From UBA3775 sp964584255 (GTDB lineage: Bacteria; Bacillota; Clostridia; Lachnospirales; Lachnospiraceae): a DNA stretch of 64,000 nucleotides. Every line of letters begins with the position of its first letter. Position 1 is the stretch's first letter. The DNA lies in contig CAZOZM010000003.1 of NCBI GenBank assembly GCA_964584255.1, positions 62,001-126,000 on the forward strand, in the 5' to 3' direction. Positions 1 through 8,887 of this stretch are shown piece by piece. The notes below the pieces were generated by a model that worked only from the letters and a program-made list of their open reading frames with translations, did not search any database and was not told where the DNA came from. A program made the translations under genes and the position numbers.

Positions 1-560
1 GTCTCCGGCTCAAAATCAGCAGTTTTCATTGACTCACCGTCTTCGTCTGACACGTTAAATGATTCCGAATTGCTATTTGCACCTGATACCGACTTCTCGG
101 AATTTTTTATTTCCTTCTTCACTCCGCTGCCGGTTTCACTCTCAGCTCCGGGTTTATCACGTCCGGCATTGTCTTTTTCATTCTTCACTCCGTCGGCGGA
201 TTTGCCCTCAGCTCCTGGTTTATCACGTCCGGCATCAGCTTTTACATCATTATCACCGTTGCCGGCATGCTTTGCACCGCTCTCCTCAGCACTTCCCGCC
301 AACACTTTTTTTATCCAAAGAATCTTCATTACAGCATTTACGCCCGACTCGTCAACCTTCGCATAAATTCCGACAAGTCCCAGGATTCTCAGCCTTACGT
401 TACCGTAAAAGTTCTTTTTTTCTCCCGTCCTATCCGCCGAAAAGTTTCCTTTATACAGTACCGGGAAGAAAAGCACATAGAGCAGCAATGCCAATGCCAC
501 GCCCAAAATCACCAAAAGAACAATGTCTATGATTTTTAAAATCAGAAGTAATATTTCCAC
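1..560 (-). CDS. DUF2953-like membrane protein (partial, C-terminus off window)
   Basis: The reverse strand reads open from a GTG at 560 to the window edge. GGAGG lies 5 nt before this GTG, which favours it over the in-frame ATG at 575. The product starts with one long hydrophobic segment (about residues 2-32), then a short basic stretch with an R-L-x-I-L-G-L pattern typical of DUF2953 proteins. A charged, Gly/Lys/Asp-rich low-complexity part follows. That part contains a 22-residue unit repeated twice, encoded by 66-bp copies at 120-185 and 186-251 that share GRDKPGAE. DUF2953 proteins occur in sporulating Firmicutes (YtfI-like), but their function is poorly known. The family call rests on the N-terminus only, because the conserved C-terminal part is missing. 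Confidence 0.55.
   Translation of the reverse strand, partial: MEILLLILKIIDIVLLVILGVALALLLYVLFFPVLYKGNFSADRTGEKKNFYGNVRLRILGLVGIYAKVDESGVNAVMKILWIKKVLAGSAEESGAKHAGNGDNDVKADAGRDKPGAEGKSADGVKNEKDNAGRDKPGAESETGSGVKKEIKNSEKSVSGANSNSESFNVSDEDGESMKTADFEPE
120..251 (-). repeat. 66-bp tandem duplication inside the DUF2953-like gene
   Basis: Two adjacent 66-bp units (120-185 and 186-251) share most bases, including a long common core around gtttatcacgtccggcat. The unit is a multiple of three, so the frame is kept and 22 residues are duplicated in the linker after the membrane segment. Confidence 0.8.
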
Positions 561-586
561 ATCAGCCTCCGTCATTAGGAATGCTT

Positions 587-1924
587 TTACTCATATATTC
601 CCCATAAAAGCTCAAGTGAAGCCGCTTTTTCTGCCTTGTCCCTGCAATTATCAAGACTGAGTCTTACATAATTCATTACCTCATTATGAGATGCAAAGAA
701 AACAGGAAGTTCCTTTAATACAGAAGCCATTATTGCACGCTTAACCTGCTTTTGTCTGCCTTCAAACAAAGTGTTCAGGCTGCCGATATATGAATCAATT
801 GCAGCATTTATTATTTCATCATCACACTCGGTAGTGTCATTTTCTTCAGCATCGACAAAGTCTGATGTTGACATAAGTTTCATTGCGAAAAGCATATCAT
901 CGCAAACCTTTGCATCAATACTTCTGACATTTTCAGCCACATTCTCAAATCTTCCTTCTGAGGCAGCAGTCTTTTCAATATACTTTTCAGGTCTGCCCTC
1001 AATTCTTGAGAAACACTTATCAACAATATCAATGTCAAGCTCATCAAAACTACCGGGCTTATTCAGCTCATTACGGAATGCACTGTTTACCATTGCTACA
1101 ACATCCGATACAAGTTTTAAAGCCTCGCATTCACCATCATGATATTTTCTAACCAGATAATATGCATAAAGACAATTGATAAGTTTCTGTGCATCAAGTA
1201 TAAATGCCGCTCTCTGCTCAAGATAATCAGTCGCCTTCTGAAGAAGAGCATCATATTCTTCAAACTCTTCTTTTGTCATATTTTTGTAATCAACCTGTTC
1301 GAATCTTTCCTTAACCTCATCCAGTTCAGGAAGATCGAATGGTTTTTTCTCATTAATGCCTGCCGCAGAATAAAGAAGGTACATATAACCGTCAAGAGAT
1401 GATTTCTCCGAACCCTTGTATACGGTTATACTGTCCTTTACCAGGTCAAAGAAACGGGATGAAGTCATTCTTACCGGAAGCTGTGCAACCATATCTTTTA
1501 TTCTGAGATTTATCTGCATGTTGTCCTTCGTATTGAATATGAAACTGAGGAGCTTTCTGGCCTCTTCATCGTCATCAATCTCCCGGACATCTTCCTTAAA
1601 TCTGTATTCACACCTGCACATTATGTTCTCATGAATTGCAAGAACATCTGAATATGCAGTCGTTGTTTCCATTTCAGACATGTTCTTTTTTCTGATTTCC
1701 GAAAGCAGATCCGTCATTTCCTCATCAGACTTTTCTTTTGAAATGAGATTTTCGGCAGCGCCTACAATCGCATCCATTATCTCTCTTCCGCCCTCGATAT
1801 ATGAAACCGAAAAGTCACAGAATCTTTCGTACATACTGTAGTATTCCATGGCAAAGTTCATTATGGCGAGCTCTGAATACTCTCCAGATAATGCTCCCAC
1901 TATAGCCGGTATATTTTTATTCAT
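587..1924 (-). CDS. Hypothetical protein, 445 aa, mostly helical
   Basis: ATG at 1924 follows GGAGG with 7 nt spacing. I do not recognise a family. The protein is acidic and soluble, has no signal peptide or membrane segment, and looks almost entirely alpha-helical, with many Glu/Asp/Lys and Met residues. It contains no obvious catalytic motif. It lies 18 bp after the rhomboid-like gene and 26 bp before the DUF2953-like gene, all on the same strand, so the three probably form one transcript. A lineage-restricted cytoplasmic protein is the most that can be said. Confidence 0.75.
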   Translation of the reverse strand: MNKNIPAIVGALSGEYSELAIMNFAMEYYSMYERFCDFSVSYIEGGREIMDAIVGAAENLISKEKSDEEMTDLLSEIRKKNMSEMETTTAYSDVLAIHENIMCRCEYRFKEDVREIDDDEEARKLLSFIFNTKDNMQINLRIKDMVAQLPVRMTSSRFFDLVKDSITVYKGSEKSSLDGYMYLLYSAAGINEKKPFDLPELDEVKERFEQVDYKNMTKEEFEEYDALLQKATDYLEQRAAFILDAQKLINCLYAYYLVRKYHDGECEALKLVSDVVAMVNSAFRNELNKPGSFDELDIDIVDKCFSRIEGRPEKYIEKTAASEGRFENVAENVRSIDAKVCDDMLFAMKLMSTSDFVDAEENDTTECDDEIINAAIDSYIGSLNTLFEGRQKQVKRAIMASVLKELPVFFASHNEVMNYVRLSLDNCRDKAEKAASLELLWGIYE

Positions 1925-1942
1925 TATTTAGCCTCCATTACC

Positions 1943-2887
1943 CTACTGGTCATTTTTCTGATTTGTATATTCTCTTACCACATGCTGATGCGTGTAAAGA
2001 TGAACCATGCAATATTCATAATTTCCGTCACACTTGGAACAGAAACGGAATTCAAGATCCGGATCATCCAACTCAGTTCTTCCGCAAACAGCACATTTGT
2101 GTCTTGTTATCACCCTGCTTCCGGTCGATGAACTTCCCTTTGTATAGGAAGTATATCCGCCATTCATACCCGCATTGAAGCTTCTCTCAAAATCCCTGCG
2201 TCGTTTTCTTTCTTTAAACGTCTTTCCCCTTCTTTTTCTGTCACCGAGAAAATATATGAGGAAATTGGCAAGCGAAATAATGAGGACAATCGTCTGGCAT
2301 AAACCGATTACCCAACCGCCAAGCATGTAAACCTGAATAAGTCCGTATAATTCTATTGCCGCATACGCCCAGGAAATATACTTTATCTTTATCGGAAGAA
2401 TAAAGAAAAGCAGAAGCTCAACATCCGAGAATATCGTTGAAAAGGCAAAGAACATCGAAAGATTTATATATTCAAGACTTATAGGATAGTTAAGATGAAC
2501 TGCTCCACCCGTAATTATAAGTACAAAAACATATATAAATACAGCCGCCAGTATGTTAAAAATTACGCCACTTATATAGAAAAGATTAAATCTGAAAGTA
2601 CCCCAGGCTCTCTCAAGATTTGTTCCTATCATATAATAAAGATATACTTCAATGAACATAAAAAACAGATTATTGTCCGGTGACTGAATTAAAAAAGTAA
2701 CCACTCTCCAGATTTCTCCGTGCAAAATCCTGTCTATGTTAAAACTTAAATATTGTGTATATACGTCAACACCGCGTGCGCTTCCAATTGCCGTAACCAG
2801 AAAACCGAGCACATAAAGCATCACGACATATTTCATAAGATTCGGAATTGCATATCTTCCGAATTTTCTTTGCAGCTTGTCAATCAT
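1943..2887 (-). CDS. Rhomboid-like membrane protein with C-terminal zinc ribbon
   Basis: The start has GGAGG about 9 nt upstream. The 314-aa protein has about six hydrophobic segments in residues 18-215. Its HGEIWRVVTFL and NLERAWGTFRFNLFYISG stretches match the rhomboid fold in the loop-1 and TM2 regions. The catalytic GxSG serine motif expected in TM4 is not visible there, so it may be a non-proteolytic rhomboid relative. After a basic linker (KRRRDFERSF), the last 55 residues contain CAVCG, then CSKCD, a further Cys and several His, which resembles a zinc ribbon or treble clef on the cytosolic side. Membrane quality control or protein recruitment is plausible, but the substrate is unknown. 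Confidence 0.7.
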   Translation of the reverse strand: MIDKLQRKFGRYAIPNLMKYVVMLYVLGFLVTAIGSARGVDVYTQYLSFNIDRILHGEIWRVVTFLIQSPDNNLFFMFIEVYLYYMIGTNLERAWGTFRFNLFYISGVIFNILAAVFIYVFVLIITGGAVHLNYPISLEYINLSMFFAFSTIFSDVELLLFFILPIKIKYISWAYAAIELYGLIQVYMLGGWVIGLCQTIVLIISLANFLIYFLGDRKRRGKTFKERKRRRDFERSFNAGMNGGYTSYTKGSSSTGSRVITRHKCAVCGRTELDDPDLEFRFCSKCDGNYEYCMVHLYTHQHVVREYTNQKNDQ

Positions 2888-3050
2888 TTATAATTCCTCC
2901 AAATCAACATATGCTTTTCTATTGTATACCATAAAGGCAATTTGTGTAAACCTTTTTCCCGACGAATTCATGAATAATTAATTAAAAATGCCTCCCTGAC
3001 TCAGCCTCATCCGCTTTTAATGTTTCCCCGGCTCATTTTAGCAATTTATC

Positions 3051-3079
3051 TTGCAGGTTTAATCAAGTCTTGTTAAAAT
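3051..3079 (+). promoter_or_regulatory. Predicted sigma-A promoter of rqcH
   Basis: TTGCAG (3051-3056) and TAAAAT (3074-3079) are separated by 17 bp. They lie about 35 bp upstream of rqcH, whose AAGGAGG site precedes the ATG. Confidence 0.5.
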
Positions 3080-3114
3080 AGTACGATAATATTTAAAACA
3101 CAAGGAGGTTTGGC

Positions 3115-4872
3115 ATGGCTTTTGACGGTTTCGTAATTTCCAATCTTGTCAGCGACATGAAAAAACTGCTTACAGGCGGTCGTATAACAAAGATCAGCCA
3201 GCCTGAAAAGGATGAGATAATACTCACCATCAAAAATTTTAATACTTACAAGCTCGATATCTCGGCCAACGCTTCTCTTCCACTCATGCTTTTTACGGAA
3301 GAAACAAAACCCGCCCCACTCACGGCACCGGGATTCTGCATGCTTTTAAGAAAACATCTTAATTCTGCCAGAATAACAGATATATACCAGCCGGATATGG
3401 AGCGCGTGGTTCAAATAAAAATCGAACATCTCGATGAAATGGGAGATGCCAAAACCAAATGGCTTATGGTTGAGCTCATGGGCAAGCACTCAAACATAAT
3501 ATTCACGGACGAAAACATGAAGATCATCGATTCAATAAAACATGTAGCTTCTTTTGTGAGTTCCGTAAGAGAGGTCCTTCCCGGAAGGAATTATTTTATC
3601 CCAAACACAACCGGCAAGACGGATTTCCGCAAAGTCTCACTTGAAGAATTTCTGACAAAGGCTGAATCCTCCAACGGCCCGCTCTCACGCTTTCTTTATG
3701 CTCATTTTACGGGTTTTTCACCCCTTATTTCAAACGAAATCTGTTATCGTGCCGGTGAAGATGCATCAGCAGACATTTCTTCGGTTTCCAGGAATTCACT
3801 TGAGGCTGTTTATGAAATATGCAGACTTTTTACCGATTCGGCTGACATGTCCGACTTTGCTCCAAACATAATTCTCAAGGGTTCCGAACCAATTGAGTTT
3901 TCCTGTTTTGAACTCGGCATTTATAACAACCCCGAATACACAATAAAGAAGTATGATAATATATCTTCCGTTCTCTCAGAATACTACTCGATGAAGGATG
4001 TTGTATCAAGAATCAATCAAAAATCGGCCGGACTGAGAAAACTTGTGTCAAACTGTATCGAACGTGTTGTCCACAAATACGAACTTCAGAAGAAACAGAT
4101 TGAAACCACCGGTAAAAGGGAAAAATACAAAATATACGGTGAACTGATTACAACCTATGGTTACAACGTGGAAGACGGGGCAAAATCCATGACATGCATT
4201 AATTATTACGACGGCAACGAAGTAACGATTCCACTGGATGATACAATACCTGTCATGGCAAATGCCAAGAAATACTTTGACCGGTATTCCAAGCTGAAAA
4301 GAACCTATGAAGCCGCAAGCATACAGCTTGAACAGAGCAAAGAAGAACTCGACCACCTTCTTTCCATACAGGCCTCTCTCGATATCGCTCTACATGAAAA
4401 CGACCTTGAAGACATCAGAAAAGAGCTTTATGAGTTCGGTTATATAAAGAAATCCCACATAAAGCAGGATAAAAAAGGAAAGAAGAATGACAAAAAAAGC
4501 CGTCCGTTTCATTATGTTACCCCTGACGGTTTCCATATATACGTCGGAAAAAACAATTATCAGAATGACGAAATCACATTCAGGATGGCAACCGGAAATG
4601 ACTGGTGGTTCCATGCAAAAAAAGTTCCGGGTTCTCATGTCCTTGTAAAAACCGAAGGAAAGGAGCTTCCTGATTCTGTTTTTGAGGCAGCGGCTTCACT
4701 TGCGGCATACTACTCTTCCGTAAAGAAAAATGACAAGGTTGAAATTGACTATCTTCAGAAGAAGAATGTTAAAAAACCCAATAATGCCAAACCCGGTTTT
4801 GTTGTGTATTACACTAATTATTCAATGATGGCTTCCCCCGACATTTCAGGGCTCACACTGCTGTCTGATTAA
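3115..4872 (+). CDS. rqcH: Ribosome-associated quality control protein RqcH (NFACT family)
   Basis: This 585-aa protein has the NFACT layout. The N-terminal NFACT-N domain starts MAFDGFVISNLV. A helical coiled-coil middle spans about residues 290-440, rich in Lys/Glu. The NFACT-R domain has DWWFHAKKVPGSHV at about residue 495. In the family, RqcH binds 60S/50S-peptidyl-tRNA complexes from stalled ribosomes and adds C-terminal alanine tails; older annotation calls it a fibronectin-binding protein. The Asp-Arg pair that recruits tRNA in characterised members appears here as Glu96-Arg97 in the QPDMERVV stretch. It has its own promoter and a consensus Shine-Dalgarno, and stands alone upstream of the PHP phosphatase gene. 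Confidence 0.93.
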   Translation: MAFDGFVISNLVSDMKKLLTGGRITKISQPEKDEIILTIKNFNTYKLDISANASLPLMLFTEETKPAPLTAPGFCMLLRKHLNSARITDIYQPDMERVVQIKIEHLDEMGDAKTKWLMVELMGKHSNIIFTDENMKIIDSIKHVASFVSSVREVLPGRNYFIPNTTGKTDFRKVSLEEFLTKAESSNGPLSRFLYAHFTGFSPLISNEICYRAGEDASADISSVSRNSLEAVYEICRLFTDSADMSDFAPNIILKGSEPIEFSCFELGIYNNPEYTIKKYDNISSVLSEYYSMKDVVSRINQKSAGLRKLVSNCIERVVHKYELQKKQIETTGKREKYKIYGELITTYGYNVEDGAKSMTCINYYDGNEVTIPLDDTIPVMANAKKYFDRYSKLKRTYEAASIQLEQSKEELDHLLSIQASLDIALHENDLEDIRKELYEFGYIKKSHIKQDKKGKKNDKKSRPFHYVTPDGFHIYVGKNNYQNDEITFRMATGNDWWFHAKKVPGSHVLVKTEGKELPDSVFEAAASLAAYYSSVKKNDKVEIDYLQKKNVKKPNNAKPGFVVYYTNYSMMASPDISGLTLLSD

Positions 4873-5029
4873 TAAAACCTGACAATATACAGCTGCACGG
4901 AATCCATTATCAGCTGCCTCTCTGAAAACCAATTTGCATCAGCAAAAACCGCAGCTTTTCCGACACCCCTGCAACCGGTCCTTGGAGAGGGACTAAAAAA
5001 ACTACTACTTTATTATAAGAGGAAACGAA

Positions 5030-5845
5030 ATGATTAAATCTGATTTTCATGTTCACACAAGTTTTTCCACGGATGCAACCGATTCTGCCGAAGCAACCGT
5101 GCTCAAGGCCATTGAAAAAGGGCTTGACATGCTATGTATAACCGACCATATGGATCTTCACTGGCCATACAATCACAGGGAATTTATATTCGACACTGAT
5201 GAATATCTGACGGAATTGGATCGTCTGAGAAAAAAATACTCCGACAGGATAAAACTTCTTTCCGGAGTAGAGCTTGGTCTGAGAAATGAGCCTGAAGAGG
5301 TAGATTTTATCACGTCGGAAGAAAAACGTCTCGGCAGACTTCCGTTCGATTTTATAATCGGTTCAACTCATATAGTGGATAATGGCGATCCTTACTACAA
5401 TGATTTTTGGGAAGGACACAGTGTTTTGGAAAGAATCCGGGATTATTACGAAACCACCTATTTCAATGCCTCACACTATGACAACTTTGACGTATATGGT
5501 CATCTTGATTATATCGTGAGATATATACCCGATGGTTCGCATATAGAACAGACCCGCTTTCTTGATGTAACAGAAGCCATCCTAAAAACCCTTATTTCTA
5601 AAGGAAAAGGAATCGAAATAAATACAAAGGCTTATTACAGTAACAGTGAAAATCTTAATCCAAGCGACATGATTCTAAGCTTTTACAAGTCACTCGGCGG
5701 AGAAATAATCACTGTTGGCAGCGATTCCCACCGTGCCGAACATCTTACCGATGGTTTTGATGCAGCGGCAAATGCATTAAAAAAGGCCGGATTCAGGTAC
5801 TATACCGTATTTGAAAACAGAAAGCCAACCTTTATCGAATTATAA
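5030..5845 (+). CDS. PHP-family histidinol-phosphatase (HisJ-like)
   Basis: This 271-aa protein begins with the PHP metal motif DFHVHTSFS (His7, His9), followed by ITDHMD near residue 40, GVELG near residue 84, a central STHI motif, and SDSHRAEH near the C-terminus. Together these are the metal ligands of the HisK/HisJ group, which removes phosphate from L-histidinol phosphate. No other his genes are nearby, so the substrate could be another phosphoester. AAGAGG precedes the ATG. A hairpin terminator follows, facing the convergent cysteine desulfurase gene. Confidence 0.82.
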   Translation: MIKSDFHVHTSFSTDATDSAEATVLKAIEKGLDMLCITDHMDLHWPYNHREFIFDTDEYLTELDRLRKKYSDRIKLLSGVELGLRNEPEEVDFITSEEKRLGRLPFDFIIGSTHIVDNGDPYYNDFWEGHSVLERIRDYYETTYFNASHYDNFDVYGHLDYIVRYIPDGSHIEQTRFLDVTEAILKTLISKGKGIEINTKAYYSNSENLNPSDMILSFYKSLGGEIITVGSDSHRAEHLTDGFDAAANALKKAGFRYYTVFENRKPTFIEL

Positions 5846-5874
5846 TAAAACCAAAAATCAACCTTTATCGAAGC
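5828..5874 (+). repeat. Duplicated 3' end of the PHP phosphatase gene
   Basis: The 14-bp string caacctttatcgaa occurs at 5828-5841, spanning the last codons, and again perfectly at 5861-5874, just after the stop. The period is 33 bp. Confidence 0.75.
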
Positions 5875-5882
5875 AAAACAGT

Positions 5883-5922
5883 CCCACGGCCGTTTTTTAC
5901 AAACAGCTGTGGGGCGTTTTTT
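5883..5922 (+). terminator. Rho-independent terminator between convergent genes
   Basis: CCCACGGC (5883-5890) pairs with GCTGTGGG (5906-5913) with one G-U pair. GCG and a run of six T follow. The T run merges with the stop codon of the convergent cysteine desulfurase gene. Confidence 0.8.
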
Positions 5923-7093
5923 ATACTTCAGCCGCAACATTTCTGAGCTTTGTTATCACTTTTTTCAATGCCTGAACAGTTTCATCTATTTCACTTACCG
6001 TATTATTCTTCCCTATCGTAATCCTCAGGCTTGAAGAAGCCAGCTCATCACTCAATCCTATCGACTTGAGAACATGTGACGCACCCTCATTAAGTGTTGA
6101 ACATGCCGAACCGCTGGAAGTACAAATCCCTTCCTCATCCAACATCAGCGGTATTGAACCTTCTTTAATACCCCAAAAACTGAAATTGACATTTCCCGGA
6201 AGCCTCCTGCTCTCATATCCGTTATTACCGTAGTAATAAGCACCATTCAGCCTGACACCTCTTATCTCATGAAGAACCCTGTAAATCATTCTGTCCCTGA
6301 GGACGGAAACATGTCTGTAATTCGCATTCATCTCATTTCCCGCTATTCTGGCCGCTTCGCCAAAACCGACAATTCCCGAAACGTTCTCCGTCCCTGCTCT
6401 GAGACCGGATTCCTGTCCTCCGCCACACATCTGATGATATATTTTCGTTCCCTTTTTCACATACAGGGCACCGATTCCCTTCGGACCATGAATCTTATGC
6501 GAACTTATACTCATCAGGTCAATATTCATGCGTTTAACATCAATAGGGATCTGACCGAAGGCCTGCACCGCATCAGTATGAAATAAAACGTTCCATTTAG
6601 AACATAATGCACCGATCTTTTCAACCGGTTCTATTGTTCCTATCTCGTTGTTTGCCATCATTATACTGACTATGGCTGTATCCCTGTTTATGCTCATCAT
6701 CACATTCTCCGGTTGAATGATTCCGAATTCATCCGGATAGACGTAAGTTGTTCTTACACCATAAGCTTCCATTTCACGACATGAATTTATAATCGCCTTG
6801 TGCTCTATCTTAGAACATATGGCATGTTTTTTCTCGGGAATCAGAGCCTGAATCACACCCTTAACAGCCAGATTGTCCGATTCCGTACCTCCCGATGTAA
6901 AAAAAATCTCATCACTGTCAGCTCCGATAAGTTTCGCAATACTTTCCCTAGCCTTATCTATCGCTTCCATACTCTTATACGCAAAGCTGTAGCTGCCAGA
7001 TGGATTAGCATAAACCTCAGAAAAGTAAGGAAGCATTACTTCCGTTACTCTCGGATCAACAGCCGTCGTGGCCGCATTATCAAGATATATCAT
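5921..7093 (-). CDS. Cysteine desulfurase (NifS/IscS class I)
   Basis: This 390-aa PLP enzyme of aminotransferase class V fold starts with IYLDNAATT. The PLP lysine lies in SSHKIHGPKG (about residue 205). The sulfur-carrying cysteine lies in SSGSACSTLNEG (about residue 328), which is the class I signature. It takes sulfur from L-cysteine as a persulfide for Fe-S clusters, thiolated tRNA or other cofactors. No iscU, nifU or thiI is adjacent, so the acceptor cannot be told from the window. AAAGGAAAT precedes the ATG. The gene is divergent from the spoVB-like gene and ends at a shared terminator. Confidence 0.92.
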   Translation of the reverse strand: MIYLDNAATTAVDPRVTEVMLPYFSEVYANPSGSYSFAYKSMEAIDKARESIAKLIGADSDEIFFTSGGTESDNLAVKGVIQALIPEKKHAICSKIEHKAIINSCREMEAYGVRTTYVYPDEFGIIQPENVMMSINRDTAIVSIMMANNEIGTIEPVEKIGALCSKWNVLFHTDAVQAFGQIPIDVKRMNIDLMSISSHKIHGPKGIGALYVKKGTKIYHQMCGGGQESGLRAGTENVSGIVGFGEAARIAGNEMNANYRHVSVLRDRMIYRVLHEIRGVRLNGAYYYGNNGYESRRLPGNVNFSFWGIKEGSIPLMLDEEGICTSSGSACSTLNEGASHVLKSIGLSDELASSSLRITIGKNNTVSEIDETVQALKKVITKLRNVAAEV

Positions 7094-7276
7094 ATTTCCT
7101 TTCCACCGGAGCCGTCTTACTTGTATAATATGCGTAAATCAAAAAAATGTTATAATCTCTCAACAACTTTCTTTTTTCAACCATAATTCCCGGTTTTTTA
7201 TTTTTTTCAGCTCAAAGGGAATACTTCCCCCAAAAAACGAATAAGCTTTTATCAATCCAAATCCGGAGAGTCCAGA

Positions 7277-8764
7277 ATGAAGAGCAGGTTTCTAAAAGGG
7301 ACATTAATTCTTACTGCTGCAGGTCTTCTGTCAAGATTAATCGGTTTTGCCTACAAAATCTTTCTCGCAAAAGCAATGACCGAAGAGGACATGGGATTAT
7401 ATCAACTTGTTTTTCCTGTATTCAGCATATGCTTTACACTCTTTGCATCCGGCATTCAGTCCGCTCTTTCAAAACAGATTGCCGAGTACTCCGGTAACGA
7501 GAAGAAACAAAAAATTCTATTTCTCCAGGCACTTGCAACTTCCCTTTCCATTGCAGTCATACTTATGATGATAACCTCTAATTTTTCCGATTTCATAGCT
7601 TCCAAACTAATCGGAGAAGCAAAACTCTCCGATGGAATACGGATTCTGAGCTGTTCTTTCCCTTTCTGCTCTGTAAACTCCTGCATAAACGGATTCTTTT
7701 ATGGCAAAAAGAAGTCAGCCGTGCCGGCACTCAGTCAGCTTGTCGAACAGATCACACGGGTATGCTTCGTCTATCTGTTTTCTTTTTTTACAACAGAAGG
7801 GCTTACTGCCGGATGCGAACTTGCAGTTGCCGGAATAACCGTTGGAGAAACTGCCGCCTGCATCTTTAACATACTTGGAATGTCACGCATACATTTCTGT
7901 CATGACAACTGCAATATTTCAAATGCCGGAATCTACAGACACTTTTCTGCAATGTACCTTCCTCTTACAATAAACAGACTTATTCTGTCAATGCTTCGCA
8001 GCTTTGAAACCATTCTTCTTCCCGTACTCTTAGTCAGATACGGCATGGAAAAAAGCAGCGCACTGAGTGTTCTCGGTGTACTGAACGGCATGACAATACC
8101 ATTCCTTGTTTTTCCCTCAGCAATTACCGGAGCAATTTCCATATTACTGCTTCCGACAATATCAGAGGCTGATTCCAAAGGAAATCATACATGCTGCCTG
8201 AGATTAACCAACGAGGTACTTAAATATTCGCTGGTACTCGGTTTCTACTGTCTTGGAATTTTCACGATATGCGGCAGAGAAATATGTCTGCTGCTGTTTG
8301 GAAGCCTTCGTTCAGGCACATATCTCTACATTCTCTCATTTCTCTGTCCTCTTATGTACATGTCATCATCGGTTCCCAGTATTCTGAACGGAATCGGAAA
8401 ACCTCTGATAACATTCAGGAACTCCTGTATTACAGACATATTGCAGATTATAATGCTCACTTTCGGCATAATACACTGGGGACTCACAGGATATTTCATT
8501 GTAATGTATGTCATGCAGATAATTCAGGGAGCCATCGACCTTTACTCCCTCAACCATGAGAACCTCCTCTCTCTCAATTGCACTGATGCCGTCATAAAAC
8601 CGGGTCTGACCGTAGCGCTCTGCATTCCGGCAATTACGTTTATTTTAAAAACATTTACCATAAACGGATATGCCTTTATACTGCTCTCACTCGGCATTTT
8701 TCTCTTCATCTACACCCTTTTGCTTATCATAACCGGGGTAATAAAAATACATGATTTTATCTGA
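7277..8764 (+). CDS. SpoVB-like polysaccharide/lipid flippase (MOP superfamily)
   Basis: This 495-aa protein has about 14 hydrophobic segments and starts FLKGTLILTAAGLLSRLIGF, the hallmark N-terminus of the SpoVB/YtgP group in the MATE/MOP fold. In Bacillus, SpoVB is needed for spore cortex formation, and relatives flip lipid-linked precursors. It lies apart from the sporulation sigma cluster. GGAGAG precedes the ATG. A general lipid II-type flippase role is an alternative to a cortex-specific one. Confidence 0.85.
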   Translation: MKSRFLKGTLILTAAGLLSRLIGFAYKIFLAKAMTEEDMGLYQLVFPVFSICFTLFASGIQSALSKQIAEYSGNEKKQKILFLQALATSLSIAVILMMITSNFSDFIASKLIGEAKLSDGIRILSCSFPFCSVNSCINGFFYGKKKSAVPALSQLVEQITRVCFVYLFSFFTTEGLTAGCELAVAGITVGETAACIFNILGMSRIHFCHDNCNISNAGIYRHFSAMYLPLTINRLILSMLRSFETILLPVLLVRYGMEKSSALSVLGVLNGMTIPFLVFPSAITGAISILLLPTISEADSKGNHTCCLRLTNEVLKYSLVLGFYCLGIFTICGREICLLLFGSLRSGTYLYILSFLCPLMYMSSSVPSILNGIGKPLITFRNSCITDILQIIMLTFGIIHWGLTGYFIVMYVMQIIQGAIDLYSLNHENLLSLNCTDAVIKPGLTVALCIPAITFILKTFTINGYAFILLSLGIFLFIYTLLLIITGVIKIHDFI

Positions 8765-8812
8765 ACTCCGAAAATAGAATTTCATAAGGAAATATATTAT
8801 CTCAATTTGTTC

Positions 8813-8841
8813 TTGACGTTATTGATGCAACGAATTATTAT
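8813..8841 (+). promoter_or_regulatory. Predicted sigma-A promoter of purC
   Basis: TTGACG (8813-8818), a 17-bp spacer and TATTAT (8836-8841) form a near-consensus promoter. It lies inside the upstream extension of the purC open frame, which argues that translation starts at 8888 and not earlier. No purine riboswitch structure was recognised in the short leader. Confidence 0.75.
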
Positions 8842-8887
8842 AGTTCTGATGGCATTTTGCCAAAAAAAACAAAAACGAGGTGCAGGA

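Noticed and set aside
59..539. Plus-strand open frames at the left edge
   Set aside because: They mirror the repetitive DUF2953-like coding sequence on the minus strand and lack ribosome sites.
8807..8887. N-terminal extension of purC
   Set aside because: The sigma-A promoter lies within it and the SAICAR synthetase homology starts at 8888.
8765..8887. Purine riboswitch upstream of purC
   Set aside because: The leader after the promoter is too short and shows no purine aptamer-like core.
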